DNA of 64,000 nt, from assembly GCF_016920785.2 (NCBI RefSeq), contig NW_024609846.1:91034888-91098887 (forward strand). The letters run 5' to 3'. Source of the DNA: Ixodes scapularis (Eukaryota; Arthropoda; Arachnida; Ixodida; Ixodidae). A program made the position numbers and the translations under genes. The notes below the pieces were generated by a model. It made no database searches and was not told the DNA's origin. It saw only the letters and a program-made list of their open reading frames with translations. Shown here piece after piece: positions 18,701 through 28,962 of the stretch. Position 1 is the stretch's first letter; each line of letters starts with the position of its first letter.

Positions 18701-19680
18701 TTTGGTGGCCGGGACTGGACCGGGAGGTGGAACAACTGAGCGGAAATTGTAACGAGTGCGTACAAGCCGCCCCAATGCCGTCTGCGTGCTCGCCGGTGAA
18801 TTGGCCAGAAACAAAAGAAAGATGGTCGAGAGTGCACATCGATTTTGCAGGACCAGTTGAGGGAAGGATGTTGCTGATAGTCGTCGATTCCCATTCCAAA
18901 TGGATTGAAGCTTGCATCATGCGATCAACAACGGCAGAGGCGACTGTGAATCAACTCCGAGAACTGTTCAGCAGGTTCGGTCTGCCCAGAACAATCGTTT
19001 CTGATAATGGACCTCAGTTCATTAGTCAGCATTTTGAAGATTTTGTGAAAAGAAACAATGTGTGTCACCTCCGCTGTGCGCCCTATCATCCTCAGTCTAA
19101 CGGGTTGGCTGAACGGGCAGTCAGGACGATCAAGTTCGGCCTCGCTAAGTTAACTGGGGGAGATTTGGGAAAAAGGCTGGCGCAGCTCCTGATAAATTAT
19201 CGCCGGACGCCTTTAGCGTGTGGCCAGTCCCCAGGGGAAATACTTCTCGGGTACCGCATTCGTTCGCGCCTGGACATGACTGTACCGTTCCGGCCTGCGT
19301 TATTGTCCGACGATGTGCAGGTTCAAGGAGACTCCTGGGACCTTGGAGCACCGGTGTGGGTCCGCAACTTCGGCCAAGGTGAAAGATGGTCACCGGGGAC
19401 CGTCCAGAACAAGCTCGGGTCAAGGATGCTGGTCATCGAGACTCCGGAGGGAACAGTCCGTCGACACATGGACCAGGTCCGCGGCAGACAAGGTCCGACT
19501 GAAAGTCTGGGTGGCCCTAAAAACGGTTCGGACAACGTCGGGCCGCCAGTGACACTAGGACAGCCGGACAGCCAGGGGCCACCGAGCGAGCAAGACGCGC
19601 CAGCCCCCGACGGTCAAGACCAACCAGCCTTACGACGCTCAACGCGGACACGGAAACCGATCGATCGTTTGCAATATTAA
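15787..19680 (+). CDS. Single-frame Gag-Pol polyprotein of element 2
   Basis: 1297 codons from ATG to TAA without interruption. Gag has a capsid-like N-terminus and two CCHC knuckles near residues 211-245 (CERCGSSSHARDAC and CFRCGRQGHFAKKC). Then come an aspartic protease with VDTGSPVCVIP near 307, reverse transcriptase with LCGDFKLTAN near 488 and YLDD near 587, RNase H with CDASPTGVGAV near 732, an integrase HHCC zinc domain near 956-990 (HESHQG to CNEC) and a DDE core (IDFAGP near 1018, SDNGPQF near 1071, GLAERAV near 1107). The C-terminus is proline-rich and ends with a basic RRSTRTRKP stretch. Gag and Pol share one frame, unlike element 1. It looks like the K02A2.6-type gypsy proteins common in invertebrate genomes (family knowledge). 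All catalytic residues are present. Confidence 0.96.
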   Translation: MATAATAFQVPFFHDAEDKWETYVVRVEAYFEGNAITEDKRKRALLVAALGSRPIGILCGICAPRRVNELTYKEVVGILGRHYAPKANEIAESYKFFNRQQREGESVRDFIVELRKIAENCNFGDSLDRMLRDRIVCGVRNQTVQRQLLARRDLTLAEAEDLATAAEVATKEVKNMESQEVKNEAELHRIAGKSRKQPDLGRRYNTRKEECERCGSSSHARDACRHRFARCFRCGRQGHFAKKCGAHNDVATPGRPISTIAAATASEGEDLDLASVYTVQPRTRARFEPPVRRQISWGGVRLTMEVDTGSPVCVIPREVYNEHKDHWPALSATKLSLRCYLGQLPILGELHMRATVHDVTVPASLVVVNCPGPSLCGRDVIGKLNLLDPLVSSVVAGSTRKLEDLLLRFQDLFEPGLGTIKGPPVRLHLREGAVPKFMKARPVPYALRDKVSEELDRLVEAGVISPVSHSEWAAPIVLVQKKNGSIRLCGDFKLTANMACNTEQYPLPNIADMFASLRGGSLFSTLDLRDAYSQVALDEESKELTVINTHRGLYSFNRLPFGVASAPAIFQRKMESMLADLEGVQVYLDDVLVAEQPGTDNLSRVLQRFRDMGVKLRRSKCQFRKPDITYLGHQIDKEGLHPIEKNLEAIRDAPTPSNVSELRSFLGLLTYYHRFLPNMSTLLAPLYELLGKDQRWNWGPRQDKAAKQAKAALLTSPVLTFFDPEKPLRLECDASPTGVGAVLSHKIRGVDTPIAFRSRTLTSAEKNYSQLEKEALALIFGVIKFRDYLLGRQFVLVTDHQPLVGLLREDRPVPLLASGRIQRWALLLSDFRYKIEFRPGKQNGNADALSRLPLPRQGPPVEEDLPEFVLTLHRVDEAFMSAQRLEDLMKTDDTLLQVIKYVQNGWPASLLKNQTEVQPYFSRKLELSTCRGLLYWGRRLVIPTRARPDILKLLHESHQGVSAMKRNARSLFWWPGLDREVEQLSGNCNECVQAAPMPSACSPVNWPETKERWSRVHIDFAGPVEGRMLLIVVDSHSKWIEACIMRSTTAEATVNQLRELFSRFGLPRTIVSDNGPQFISQHFEDFVKRNNVCHLRCAPYHPQSNGLAERAVRTIKFGLAKLTGGDLGKRLAQLLINYRRTPLACGQSPGEILLGYRIRSRLDMTVPFRPALLSDDVQVQGDSWDLGAPVWVRNFGQGERWSPGTVQNKLGSRMLVIETPEGTVRRHMDQVRGRQGPTESLGGPKNGSDNVGPPVTLGQPDSQGPPSEQDAPAPDGQDQPALRRSTRTRKPIDRLQY

Positions 19681-19692
19681 GAGGAGAAGAAA
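19680..19692 (+). other. Polypurine tract of element 2
   Basis: AGAGGAGAAGAAA immediately precedes the 3' LTR. Confidence 0.85.
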
Positions 19693-19988
19693 TGTTGCAT
19701 TGTCATTGTTTACATCCTATCTATTCGCTGTTATCAAGCCGATAGCAGTTTCCCTGTTGACGTCACTAGTCGTCAACAGGAAATGTTGCATTGTCATTGT
19801 TTACATCCTATCTATTCGCTGTTATCAAGCCGATAACAGTTTCCCTGTTGACGTCACTAGTCGTGGCGTTCTCTATATATCTGTGTTCGAAGCAATAAAG
19901 GGGGCGTTGTCCCATACTGGCTACCACCGGAGCGTGTCATACTCGCGTCGCGCCTGGCCGAACGGCGGATGGCAGCTAAGACGCAACA
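19693..19988 (+). repeat. 3' LTR of element 2
   Basis: 296 bp, TG...CA, with the same 91 bp internal duplication and two TGACGTCA sites as the 5' LTR. Confidence 0.93.
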
Positions 19989-20649
19989 AGGTTGCTTAAC
20001 TTGTTGGCACGTGTTGCACGTTTGCACTTGTTTGCACTTGTTTGCACGTGCGACAACCTCGTTGAAGCACCCTGCGCGCAAAGCTTGCTACAGGGATGAT
20101 ACATTTGCTACAGGGAAGACATATTGGCAGGGCATGAGGTGAAGACTTAATTAATTATTTCCCAGAGAACCTAGGAGATGATGATAATGCAATTAATGCA
20201 AAGGTGCAAGGGAGCTGGATCTTTTCGGTCGCGCACCAGTCACCTAGCTGTCTTTGGAGATATATGTTTGTATTTCGTCCCCCTTGATCCCCTCCTTCAG
20301 GGATCATTATCTTCAGCCTAGGAGATTTCAGTTTTAGGTTAGATACACACGAAATTTGATAGCGTGCTGTCCCTACTTTATATCCCTCCAGGAAATCTGT
20401 AAAATACTTAATGTTTTTTTTTTTAATTTCATAGAACTAAAACTTTATATGGGAGTCAATAGAGTAAATCTTTCTTTTTTCTTCTGCAGGAACCTCTAAG
20501 AAACAGTTAAAGTGTAATCAAAAATTTCTTCGGCTGATAAATATTACTTACCTTAATATATCCGAGAGAAATGTTAGTTATTTGATTTTTAACGGGTATA
20601 TTTTATTGTTATTTATTTGTCTGTCCCCATCTGCCCAGCTTTGGCGCAG
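19989..20649. other. Unassigned spacer
   Basis: Starts with a short GTTTGCACTT tandem motif between small inverted GGTTGC/GCGACAACC pieces (to about 20055). The remainder is AT-rich with no recognised frame. Confidence 0.4.
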
Positions 20650-23620
20650 GTGGTCGATATCCCGAATACCTGGGGATGTTTGACGTCGTTACGGCACAGT
20701 TGTTGTTTGTCGCGTTTATCACTGCGCAAGCTGTTTTTGTTCCCGGCTCCGGAGGCCACGGCGCAGCAGCTGGCTCCTGGGGAATCTCGCCATAAGGAAC
20801 TCTCTTGACCACCCTGCTCCTGACCGGTAGCCTCCCGGCTACCGGTCGAGAAAAGCCTCAGCCACCAACGTCGAAGCACCGAGGCAGCTTCATCCGCAAC
20901 CACCATTGACACCCTCAGTGGGGTCGTTGGCTTAAGTAGGTCGTTGGTTTACGTAACGTTTTTATGGTTCCTTACCTGGGAGGCTCCCGTTTCCGAGGGT
21001 AACACTGTGCAAGGCCACCGCCGTGGGCAAGCTTTTTGCCCATGGTAATGTGTCTATTGGCGGCCACAAGGTCACCATCGAGTCGCTGGCGCCTCGAGTA
21101 TATTTCGCGGGGTTAAATATATAAAAACATTCTAAACCCCTAAGTAGGCTGGCAAGCAATTGTAAAGCAGCTACGTACCGTTGTTTTGAACTTCAGCAAA
21201 ATACGGATGAGGGTTCGCATTCACTTTGCACAGTCTGCTAAGGGACGTCGGCCTCGGGTTCACGTTTTAAGAGAACAATGAACTACCTGCGGTGGTACGC
21301 TGGTAAACCTTTGTATCTAAATTCGAGCGGTTTTAGTGCACAAACAACTTGAAATTACCACCACTGGGCCGTTGCTGCCATCCGGAGTCCCGGTTCATCG
21401 CCCCCTCCCCTAAAAAAAAAAGAGAATTGTTATATTTCAACTTTTCCTCCCGGATAAAGAAGGCGTTCCGAACAGTAACAACCTGGCCGGTGCCCGTGTT
21501 CCAGCAGATCCGTAAAACTAAAAGTCTACTAGTAATCTTTTTTTTTTCTGTAACTAAAAATATATGCACATGATTATATCAGTTGTACCGGTAATTGTTA
21601 GGAGCGTGGAAACCTAAACACGACTCGACTACACTTCGGTTAGATATGTCGACGAAGGCTTGGAGTATTGTTGCTATGGTAAATGTGCCCTCTTTATATC
21701 TAAATTTTTTTATTTATGACCAAACTACACAAAATACCACAAGATACGTAACATCTGAATATGTGCTTAGGAAGCGGAGAGTCAATATTATTTGTGCAAA
21801 TTTCACTCTTTGCCCTACTGTTTTTTTTGCGACCAATTCATTGTTCACACCCTGAACGCGTAAATTAGTATCTGGATGCCACGAGAGTGGGCTTGGACAA
21901 CCATCAGCACGTCACCGTGATCACATTTGATAATTTGTGCGATGACATCAGAGTTGACTGATGTTTTAAATGGACATGAATCGGATTTACGTTCCAGTCT
22001 AAGAAATAAAACACACAGTTCCTAAGCAAAAAAACTACGTTCCTTTCTTTTGGGAAAACGTCACTTGCGGCAATTTCTTTTTAAATTTTCGACAGTGGTA
22101 AGGATTCAATACATGCTTAGGATAAAAACATGTGTTACGAGATATTGCTTTTCATCTTGTCGATGAAGGATATTACATGCCATTAGGACTTTTTAACATT
22201 CTTGTTGTTACCTTATCTTGTTGTGGCGTTGCTGAACTGTGATTGTTTAGTTGAGTTTAATAAAAAAAAAGTGCGTCAAGCTTTTTTGTCGATGGGAACC
22301 AAGCAGCGGAAAGACCCCCTTTGAAGCTTCGCGATGCTGCCGCATAAGCAGCGTTGATTTTACTGCAGCCGTGAATACTCCGCGATTAGAGTCTAGCAGA
22401 AAAACAACAACCTAGTATTATACTTTCATGTATATAAACGACGTTTGCAGAGAACACTCGGTGCCAACGTTCTAAAAATACGTATGCAGACCAAAAGTAA
22501 AACCTATAGGCGCAAGCGCATACGTTAGCTTGATCTTAATTCGGTTGGTATACAAGTTTTGTCTTACATAATCGCCCCACGTGCTGAGACCAAACTGCTG
22601 CGTTACAAGTTTAAAAAAAAAAAAAAGAACTGGCGAGAGGGGTGTGCTCGAGTTCGAAGGCAAAATAATAAAACTTTTAAAGATTTTGTGTGGTTGCTTT
22701 GCACTGCTGCTGCGGCCGGGAGTTTGCTTATATTTTGCCTAAACGGACAGTCGTGCAATCGACCGGAAACCGAGGAAAAGCATTTCTGTTTGGAGTTTTG
22801 AATAGACAATATAAAAAAATATAGTTAGAAGCTTTTTGGCTCTTGTTTACATTTGTCGAAGAATTACAGCAAATAAAGTGTTTTCACCTCGTAAAACAAT
22901 CAGGCTGCTTGAGTTCCAACAAGACGTATGGCGGCGTTTACAGCAATAAGAGAAAGTTTCTAATTAAACTGTAGTCTACGGCATAATTACGTTCACACTT
23001 TACGAAATTTCTTATGCTGTTTTCAGTGGTTCGAAATATCTTAACAATGAATTTTTTATGTCTAAAAAAAAGTTTATAACAAAGCACATTATTTTGTAAA
23101 TAAAGCGATTTAAAACGTGTAAATTTTATTTAAAATAATTTTGATTTAAAGAAAACTGACTTAAATCAAAATAAACCTTACGTATTCTGAACAAAATTTG
23201 AATGTGTGAACGCGCTTTAAATAACGTTCCACCCTACAGGTGGCAGCACCGGATGCTACGACCCATCGAAGCCAATACAAGGCCGTGTGAGTCTTATGAG
23301 ACCATTACGAGGGGGCGCAGTGGCGTGCGGAGAGCGTGTCACGTAGTACATTCACAGAGCTAGATTGGCTGGGATGACTAATAGTGTCCGCCGCGATCGG
23401 ACTTCAGGTGAAATGAAATACAGTAAAACAGTGAAACACAAGTAGATATTTTATTTTATTTCATTTGTAATTATGACTGGCTCTCGTTATACCACTGTGC
23501 GGGAGTCAAAATACCACACGTTTTTCAAATTTCTTACTTACAACTCTTCAAAATTCCTTAGTTCCATGCAAGCTTTGTAGTAGAAAATTTTCGCGTCATT
23601 CGGTAAAACGTAGGCGGTAG

Positions 23621-24365
23621 TGACTCTGTTTAATGTCATGCTCGCAGAGGAAGCTCCTCGGTAGGGATTCTGTAAACTTTTGTTGTTGAACAAAACAACA
23701 AAAAGGAAGAATACTGCGGTCTCTTCAATTACGCATACTCACTGCCACGTAAATAAATAAGGAGTGCATAATATGAACATGCATCTAACCCAACCAATGC
23801 TTTGGCTACACATGCACGAACTAGGGGGAGACAAAAGCGGACCTCTTTGTTCCGTCGCCCATTTATTCCCGGTGATGTTCTCACCGGGCGTTATAGGCAG
23901 TGATAGGGGCGCATATTCCGCTTATTTCCAACTTCCCATTAGGCATCGGGCAGTTCATTTGTGCGTACACAAAAGAAAAAAAGATTTAAAAAGGCAATTG
24001 TTTTATGTTGTTGTTACTCCATGTACCCTTTTCGAGCCCGAAAAAAAAGAAAAAAGATATTGTTGCTTTTAAAGCTACTTCAAGTGTGCGTCATTAGACT
24101 CAGCAAAACGTCTTGTTTGGGCATTGACCTCGCGCCCATATTTTTTTGTCTGCACTGCCGTTAACAAAACTTCGGGGGAAAAAAGAGGAAGGGTAGTGAC
24201 TGCAGCAAACGTAGCAGAAGCTAAAAGTGGAAGCTCCAGAACTTCGCCAAGCACGAGCGCTCGTTCAGTGAATGCATCCTTCAGTCCAACATGCTCCTGC
24301 TTCACTCCTGGTTGTAGCTTCGACCTCGCCCCCCCATAAAGGGAAGGCAAGGAAGCTATGCGCCG
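23621..24365. other. Segment present only in copy A
   Basis: Comparing the copies, GGCGGTAGTGA in A jumps to AGGAGGAGACC, while B runs on directly. Either a ~745 bp insertion in A or a deletion in B. No repeat ends or domain were recognised; a 71-codon frame at 24124-24339 has no known motif. Confidence 0.5.
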
Positions 24366-24492
24366 AAAAACTGAGCGAGAGGAGGAGACCAGAGCGCGTG
24401 GTGACGTAAGAACGCCGAGTTCTGGTTGGTACGATTAGTGGGTAGAACTAAAGATTAGCTGCCTTTTTCTCCATTTCACTCATCGAAAACAG

Positions 24493-24790
24493 GATCGGTG
24501 GCCGAGTTGTCTAGCGCACACTAGCTTGGAGCACTTGAAGCGAAAGCTTGCACTGCAGAAGACGCAGGATCCTGGATTCGATCCCCACCCCTGCCCGTTT
24601 CGATATGAACGAGCATCGTACCGGAGTGCGGTCATGTATCACTACTGCCTGGTGCACGTCAAAGACCTTAGGCTGGCGGTCTTACTGCACAGTCTAAATT
24701 GCTAGCTACAGCTGAGAGACAATAAGTTGCTCGTTGAAGGCAGACTAACTTCAAGGCTGTGTAAACATACCCACAACCAATTTTTTTTTC
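24493..24790 (+). mobile_element. tRNA-derived SINE, copy 1
   Basis: The head GATCGGTGGCCGAGTTGTCT resembles the A box of a Ser/Leu-type tRNA, and GGATTCGATCC at 24574-24584 matches a B box, so an internal Pol III promoter is visible. A tRNA-unrelated body follows with the conserved phrase TGCACGTCAAAGACC. It ends with ACAACCAATT and a T run. Copies 2 (28302) and 3 (52728) share the body. Confidence 0.8.
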
Positions 24791-26670
24791 ACTTGTCGTA
24801 CACGTTAGAAAGCAAAAGTCAAACGCTGGACGCCATGGCGTTCTGCGTTCAAACGGGTTCGACGAATGTAGTGGAGACGAAGTCTTCTTTTGTCTTCAAG
24901 GCACTCATCGAACGGGTCCGACAGCCAAAGTGATAGGTAATACTCCGGCGTTCCGCATCGTAAAGTGCTCGACGATTGCAGTGGCATACCCTCCTATACT
25001 GACGAAGCCTGGCAGATCGCCAAGAGAGACGGCCTCCGAAATGCAAAATCTGGAGCGGCAGGCAACGGATGAGAGGACATGCACGTTACTGGCGCCGCGC
25101 TACGGCGAGACTCCGAAACACACTTCTCCCGAGCAAACAAGTGTGTTTCGGGTCCTCGCCGCTCCAAAAGCTGTGTGCTGACGTCCAGGTTCCCCGAGAA
25201 ATGGGTCCGCATACATCTGCCAAGAAACGACGCAAGGGGTCGATGTCCCGAATCGCTAGGGGCGTTTGGCGTCGTCACGGCTCAGCTGTTGTTTGTCGCG
25301 TTCATCACTGCGCAAGCTGCTTTTGTTCCCGGCCCCGGAGGCCGCCGCACAGCTGCTGGCTCCTGGGAAATCTCGAAATAGGGAACTCTCCTGACCACCG
25401 TGTTCCTGGTGCCCTGTCTCCTGGCTTCCGGCCAAGTAAAGCATCAGTCATCAACTTCGAAGCAACGAGGCAGCTTCATCCTCCACCATCATTGACGTCC
25501 TCAGTGAGGTCGTTGGTTTACGTCATGTTTTCATGGTTCCTTACCTTAGTGACTCCCGCTTCCGAGGAACACTGTGCAATGCCGCCACCGTGGACAAGCT
25601 TTTTACCCAAGGTAATATGTCTACCTGTGGCCAGAAGGTCACCATCGAGTAGCTGGCGCCACGAGTATATTTCGGGGGGTAAACGATATAAAACATTTCT
25701 AAGTCCCTCAGTAGGCTGGCAAGCTATTGTAAAGGAACTAAGTACTGTTATTTGGAACTTCATCAAAATACGGATGAGGGTTCGTATTCATTTTGTTCAG
25801 TCTGCTATGGACATCGCCCTCAGGTCCATGTTTATAGGAAACAATGAACTACCTGCGGTGGTACGCTGTTAAACGCTTGTACCTAAGTTCAAGTGGATTT
25901 AGTTCACAAACTACTTGAGACCACCGGCACGGGGCCGCTGCCGCCAACATGAGCCTCAGTTCACCACCCCCCCCCCCTCAAAAAAACAAAAAAGTGAAGA
26001 ATTGTTTTATTTATATTTTTTCTCTGTGATAAAGTGTTCCGAACAGTCACAACCTGGCCGGTGCCCGTGTTCTAGCAGATCCTCAGAACTAAAAATCTGC
26101 TAGTAATTTTTTTATTTTTGGTCAGAAAATAATGTATGCACGTGGGTATGTCAGTTGTAAAGATAATTCTCAGGAGCGTGAAAGCAAAATACGACCCGAC
26201 TACACTTCGGTAAGATATGTCGACGAAGGCGTGGAGTATTGTTGTTAAGGCAAACGTGCTCTCATTATATCTCGAAGATTTTATTGATTAATCTGGATGC
26301 GTGTTTGCCCGAATTAAAAATGATGCTAAAGGAAGCGGAGAGTCAATATGATTTGTGCAATTTTCCCGTTTCGGCCGACTGGATTTTTTGCAAACAATTA
26401 ATAGGTGATGCCCAGAAATCAGATCTTCGCGTAAATTAGTATCTGGAAGTCAGGAGAATGGACTTTCAGGACCATCACCACGTCACCGTGATCACATTTG
26501 ATAATTTGTGCGATGACATCTGAATTGGCTGATGATCTAAATGGATATGATTCGACTTTAATTTTTATACTAAGAAATAAAACACAGAGTTCCTAAGCAA
26601 AAACCTCCGTTTCTTTGTTCCGAAAAACAACGCTTGCGGCAATTTTTTTTTTATTTTTTTTTTATAGTAA

Positions 26671-26916
26671 GAAGGTCTTAATACACGCTTAGGACGGAAA
26701 GATGTGTTGCGAGATATTGCTTTTCATCTTGCCGATGAAGGTTATTGCACAGCCTTAGGGCTTTCGACGTTCTTGTTTGTACCTTATCTGGTTGTGGCAT
26801 TGCTGAACTGTGCTTGGCTAGTGGAGTCAAATAAAAAAGTGCGTCCAGCTATTTTGTCGATGAGAACCAAGCAGTGGAAGGACCTCCTTTTGGAGCTTCT
26901 CGACGCTGCCGCATAA
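26671..26916 (+). other. Short open frame in copy B, broken in copy A
   Basis: About 81 codons with a hydrophobic middle (STFLFVPYLVVALLNCAWLV) and a KKVRPAILSMRTKQWKD tail. The equivalent in copy A (from about 22136) keeps LRDIAFHL-DEGY but then shifts frame. No start context, splice site or known family was found, so it is more likely a remnant than a gene. Confidence 0.2.
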
Positions 26917-28301
26917 GCAGCGTTGATGTTACTGCGGCCGTGAACACTCGCCGATTAGAATCTAGCAAAAAACAACAAATTGTGTCCCCTTTCATGTATA
27001 GAAACAACGTTTCCAGAGAATACTTGGTAAAAACATTGTAAAATTATGTATGAAGACAAAAAAAAAAAAAAACCGGTAGGCACTTGCGCGCATACTTTAG
27101 CTTGGTCTTCCCTTGGCTAGTATACACGTTTTGTCTTACATAATCTTTCCACGTGCTTAGACCACTATACTGCCTTACAAACGTAAACGAAAAGGAAATA
27201 CTGTCGAGGCATGTGCTCGAGTTCAAAGGCATTAATTTAAAAATTTTGAAGGTTTTGTCTGGTTGCTTTGCACTTCTGTTGCGGCCGGGAGTTCGCTCAT
27301 ATTTCGCCTAAACGGGTAGTCGTGCAATCGAACGGAAACAGACAGAAAACACTTTTGATTGGAGTTTTCAATAGACGATATGAAACAAATAGTTCGAAAC
27401 TGTTTGGCTCTTTTTTACATTTGCCGATGTATTACATCAAATAAAGTGTTTTCGCCTCATAACACAATCAGGTTGCTTGTGTTCCGACAAGACGTGTAAC
27501 GGCGTTTACATTAATAAAAGAAAGTTTATAATTAAACTAGTCTACGGCATAATTATGTTTACACTTGACGAGGTTTTAAACGCTGTTTTCAGTGGTTTGA
27601 TGTATCAAACATTGAATTTTTTAGGTCTAAAAAACTTGCATAACAACACAAGTAGTTTGCGCAAAAGCGATTTAAAACGTATAAACCTGATTTAAGATAA
27701 TTTTGATTTTAAAACATCTAACTTAAATCAAAATAAACCTTACTTATTATAAACCAAATTTGAATGTGTGAACGTGCTTTATTGTACATTCCACCATACA
27801 CAAAGTCGCAGCGGATGCTACGAGCCATCGAAACCAATACAAGGCCGTGTGAGTCTTATTAGACCATCGCGAGGGAGCGCAGTGACGTGCGGAGAGCGTG
27901 TCACGTGAGACATTCACAGAGCTGGATTGGCTGGGATGGCTGGTAGTGTCCGCCGCGATCGGACTACGGTTAGTACGGTACGGTTAACCAAAAATAGATA
28001 TTTTATTTTATTTTATTTTTAATTATGACTGGCTATTGTTACACCACCACGCGGGAAACAAAATACCACACTTTTTTTTAATTTCCTTAATTACAACTCT
28101 TTAAAAGTTTTTAGTTCCATACAAACCTTGTAGTAGGAAATGTTCACGTCATTCGGAAACACGTAGACGGTAATGATCCGAGAGCGCACGGAAGGATACG
28201 AGAGTGCGCGGAGACCTGAGAACGCCGGGCTCTGGTTGCAACGACTAGTGCGTAGAACAAATGTTAGCTGCCTTTTTCTCAATTTCACTCATCGAAAGGA
28301 C

Positions 28302-28600
28302 GATCGGTAGCCGAGTGGTCTAGCGCACACCAGCTCGGAGCACCTGGAGAGAAAGCTCGAGCTGCAAGAAACCCAGTATCCTAGATTCGATCCCTACCCC
28401 TGTCCGTTTCGATCTGGACGAGCATCGTACCGCCGTGCGGTCGTGTATCACTACTGCGTGATGCACGTTAAAGACCCCAGGCTAGCGGTTGTACTGCACT
28501 GGCTAAATTGCTGTCTACAGCTGAGAAACAATTAAAGGCAGAATAACGTCAAGGCTATATAAACATAGTCACAACCAATTGTTTTTTTTACTCGTCGGAC
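28302..28600 (+). mobile_element. tRNA-derived SINE, copy 2
   Basis: The best-preserved head: GATCGGTAGCCGAGTGGTCT as A-box region and AGATTCGATCCC as B box. It sits at the position equivalent to copy 1 inside duplication copy B, so these two were produced by the duplication, not by separate insertions. Confidence 0.8.
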
Positions 28601-28962
28601 ACGTTAGATTGCGAGAGCCAAACACCGGGCGCCAGCGTTCTGCGTTCTAACGGGTTTAACGAGTGCGGTGGAGACGAAAGTTATACGTAAGATTCCGACG
28701 TTCCGAGTTCTAAAGGTTCGACGAGTGCAGTGGCATAGGCTCCTGTATGCCGACGAAGCCTGGCAGGTCACCACGAGAAGCGGCCGCAGAAATGGAAAAT
28801 ATGGAGCGGTACACAACGGATGAAAGAAGAGTCACGTGACTGGCGCCCCGCTACGGCGAGACTCCGAAACACACTCCTCCCGAGCAAACGAGTGTGTTTC
28901 GGGCCCTCGCCGCTCCAAAAGCTGTGCGTTGACGTCCACTTGCCCCGGGAAATGGCTCTTTG

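Larger units (their letters stand above)
15437..19988 (+). mobile_element. Complete Ty3/gypsy LTR retrotransposon (element 2)
   Basis: A 4552 bp plus-strand element with 296 bp LTRs (15437-15732 and 19693-19988). By eye they differ only at the first base (G instead of T on the left) and one further C/T site, so the insertion is recent. One uninterrupted Gag-Pol frame fills the interior. A purine tract precedes the 3' LTR and a TGGCGACGAG-type primer-binding site follows the 5' LTR. No clear target-site duplication was found, which leaves open a rearranged border. Confidence 0.95.
20650..25236. repeat. Tandem segmental duplication, copy A
   Basis: From the phrase GGTCGATATCCCGAAT onward the sequence matches copy B (25237-28962) in order for several kilobases, with scattered substitutions and small indels. 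Landmarks: 20650/25237, the CAATACAAGGCCGTGTGAG phrase at about 23275/27837, the SINE at 24493/28302, and the palindromic CACTTCTCCCGAGCAAAC region at 25121/28870. The repeat period is about 4587 bp. Copy A contains about 745 bp (23621-24365) with no counterpart in B. Confidence 0.85.
25237..28962. repeat. Tandem segmental duplication, copy B
   Basis: Directly follows copy A in the same orientation and lacks the 745 bp segment. The right limit is where CTCCAAAAGCTGTGCGTTGACGT-like homology to 25160-25205 stops. Divergence is visible in nearly every line, so the event is not recent. Confidence 0.85.

Noticed and set aside
25069..25872. 267-codon plus-strand frame as a gene
   Set aside because: It crosses the junction of the tandem duplication and is not conserved in the equivalent positions of the copies; no domain is recognisable.
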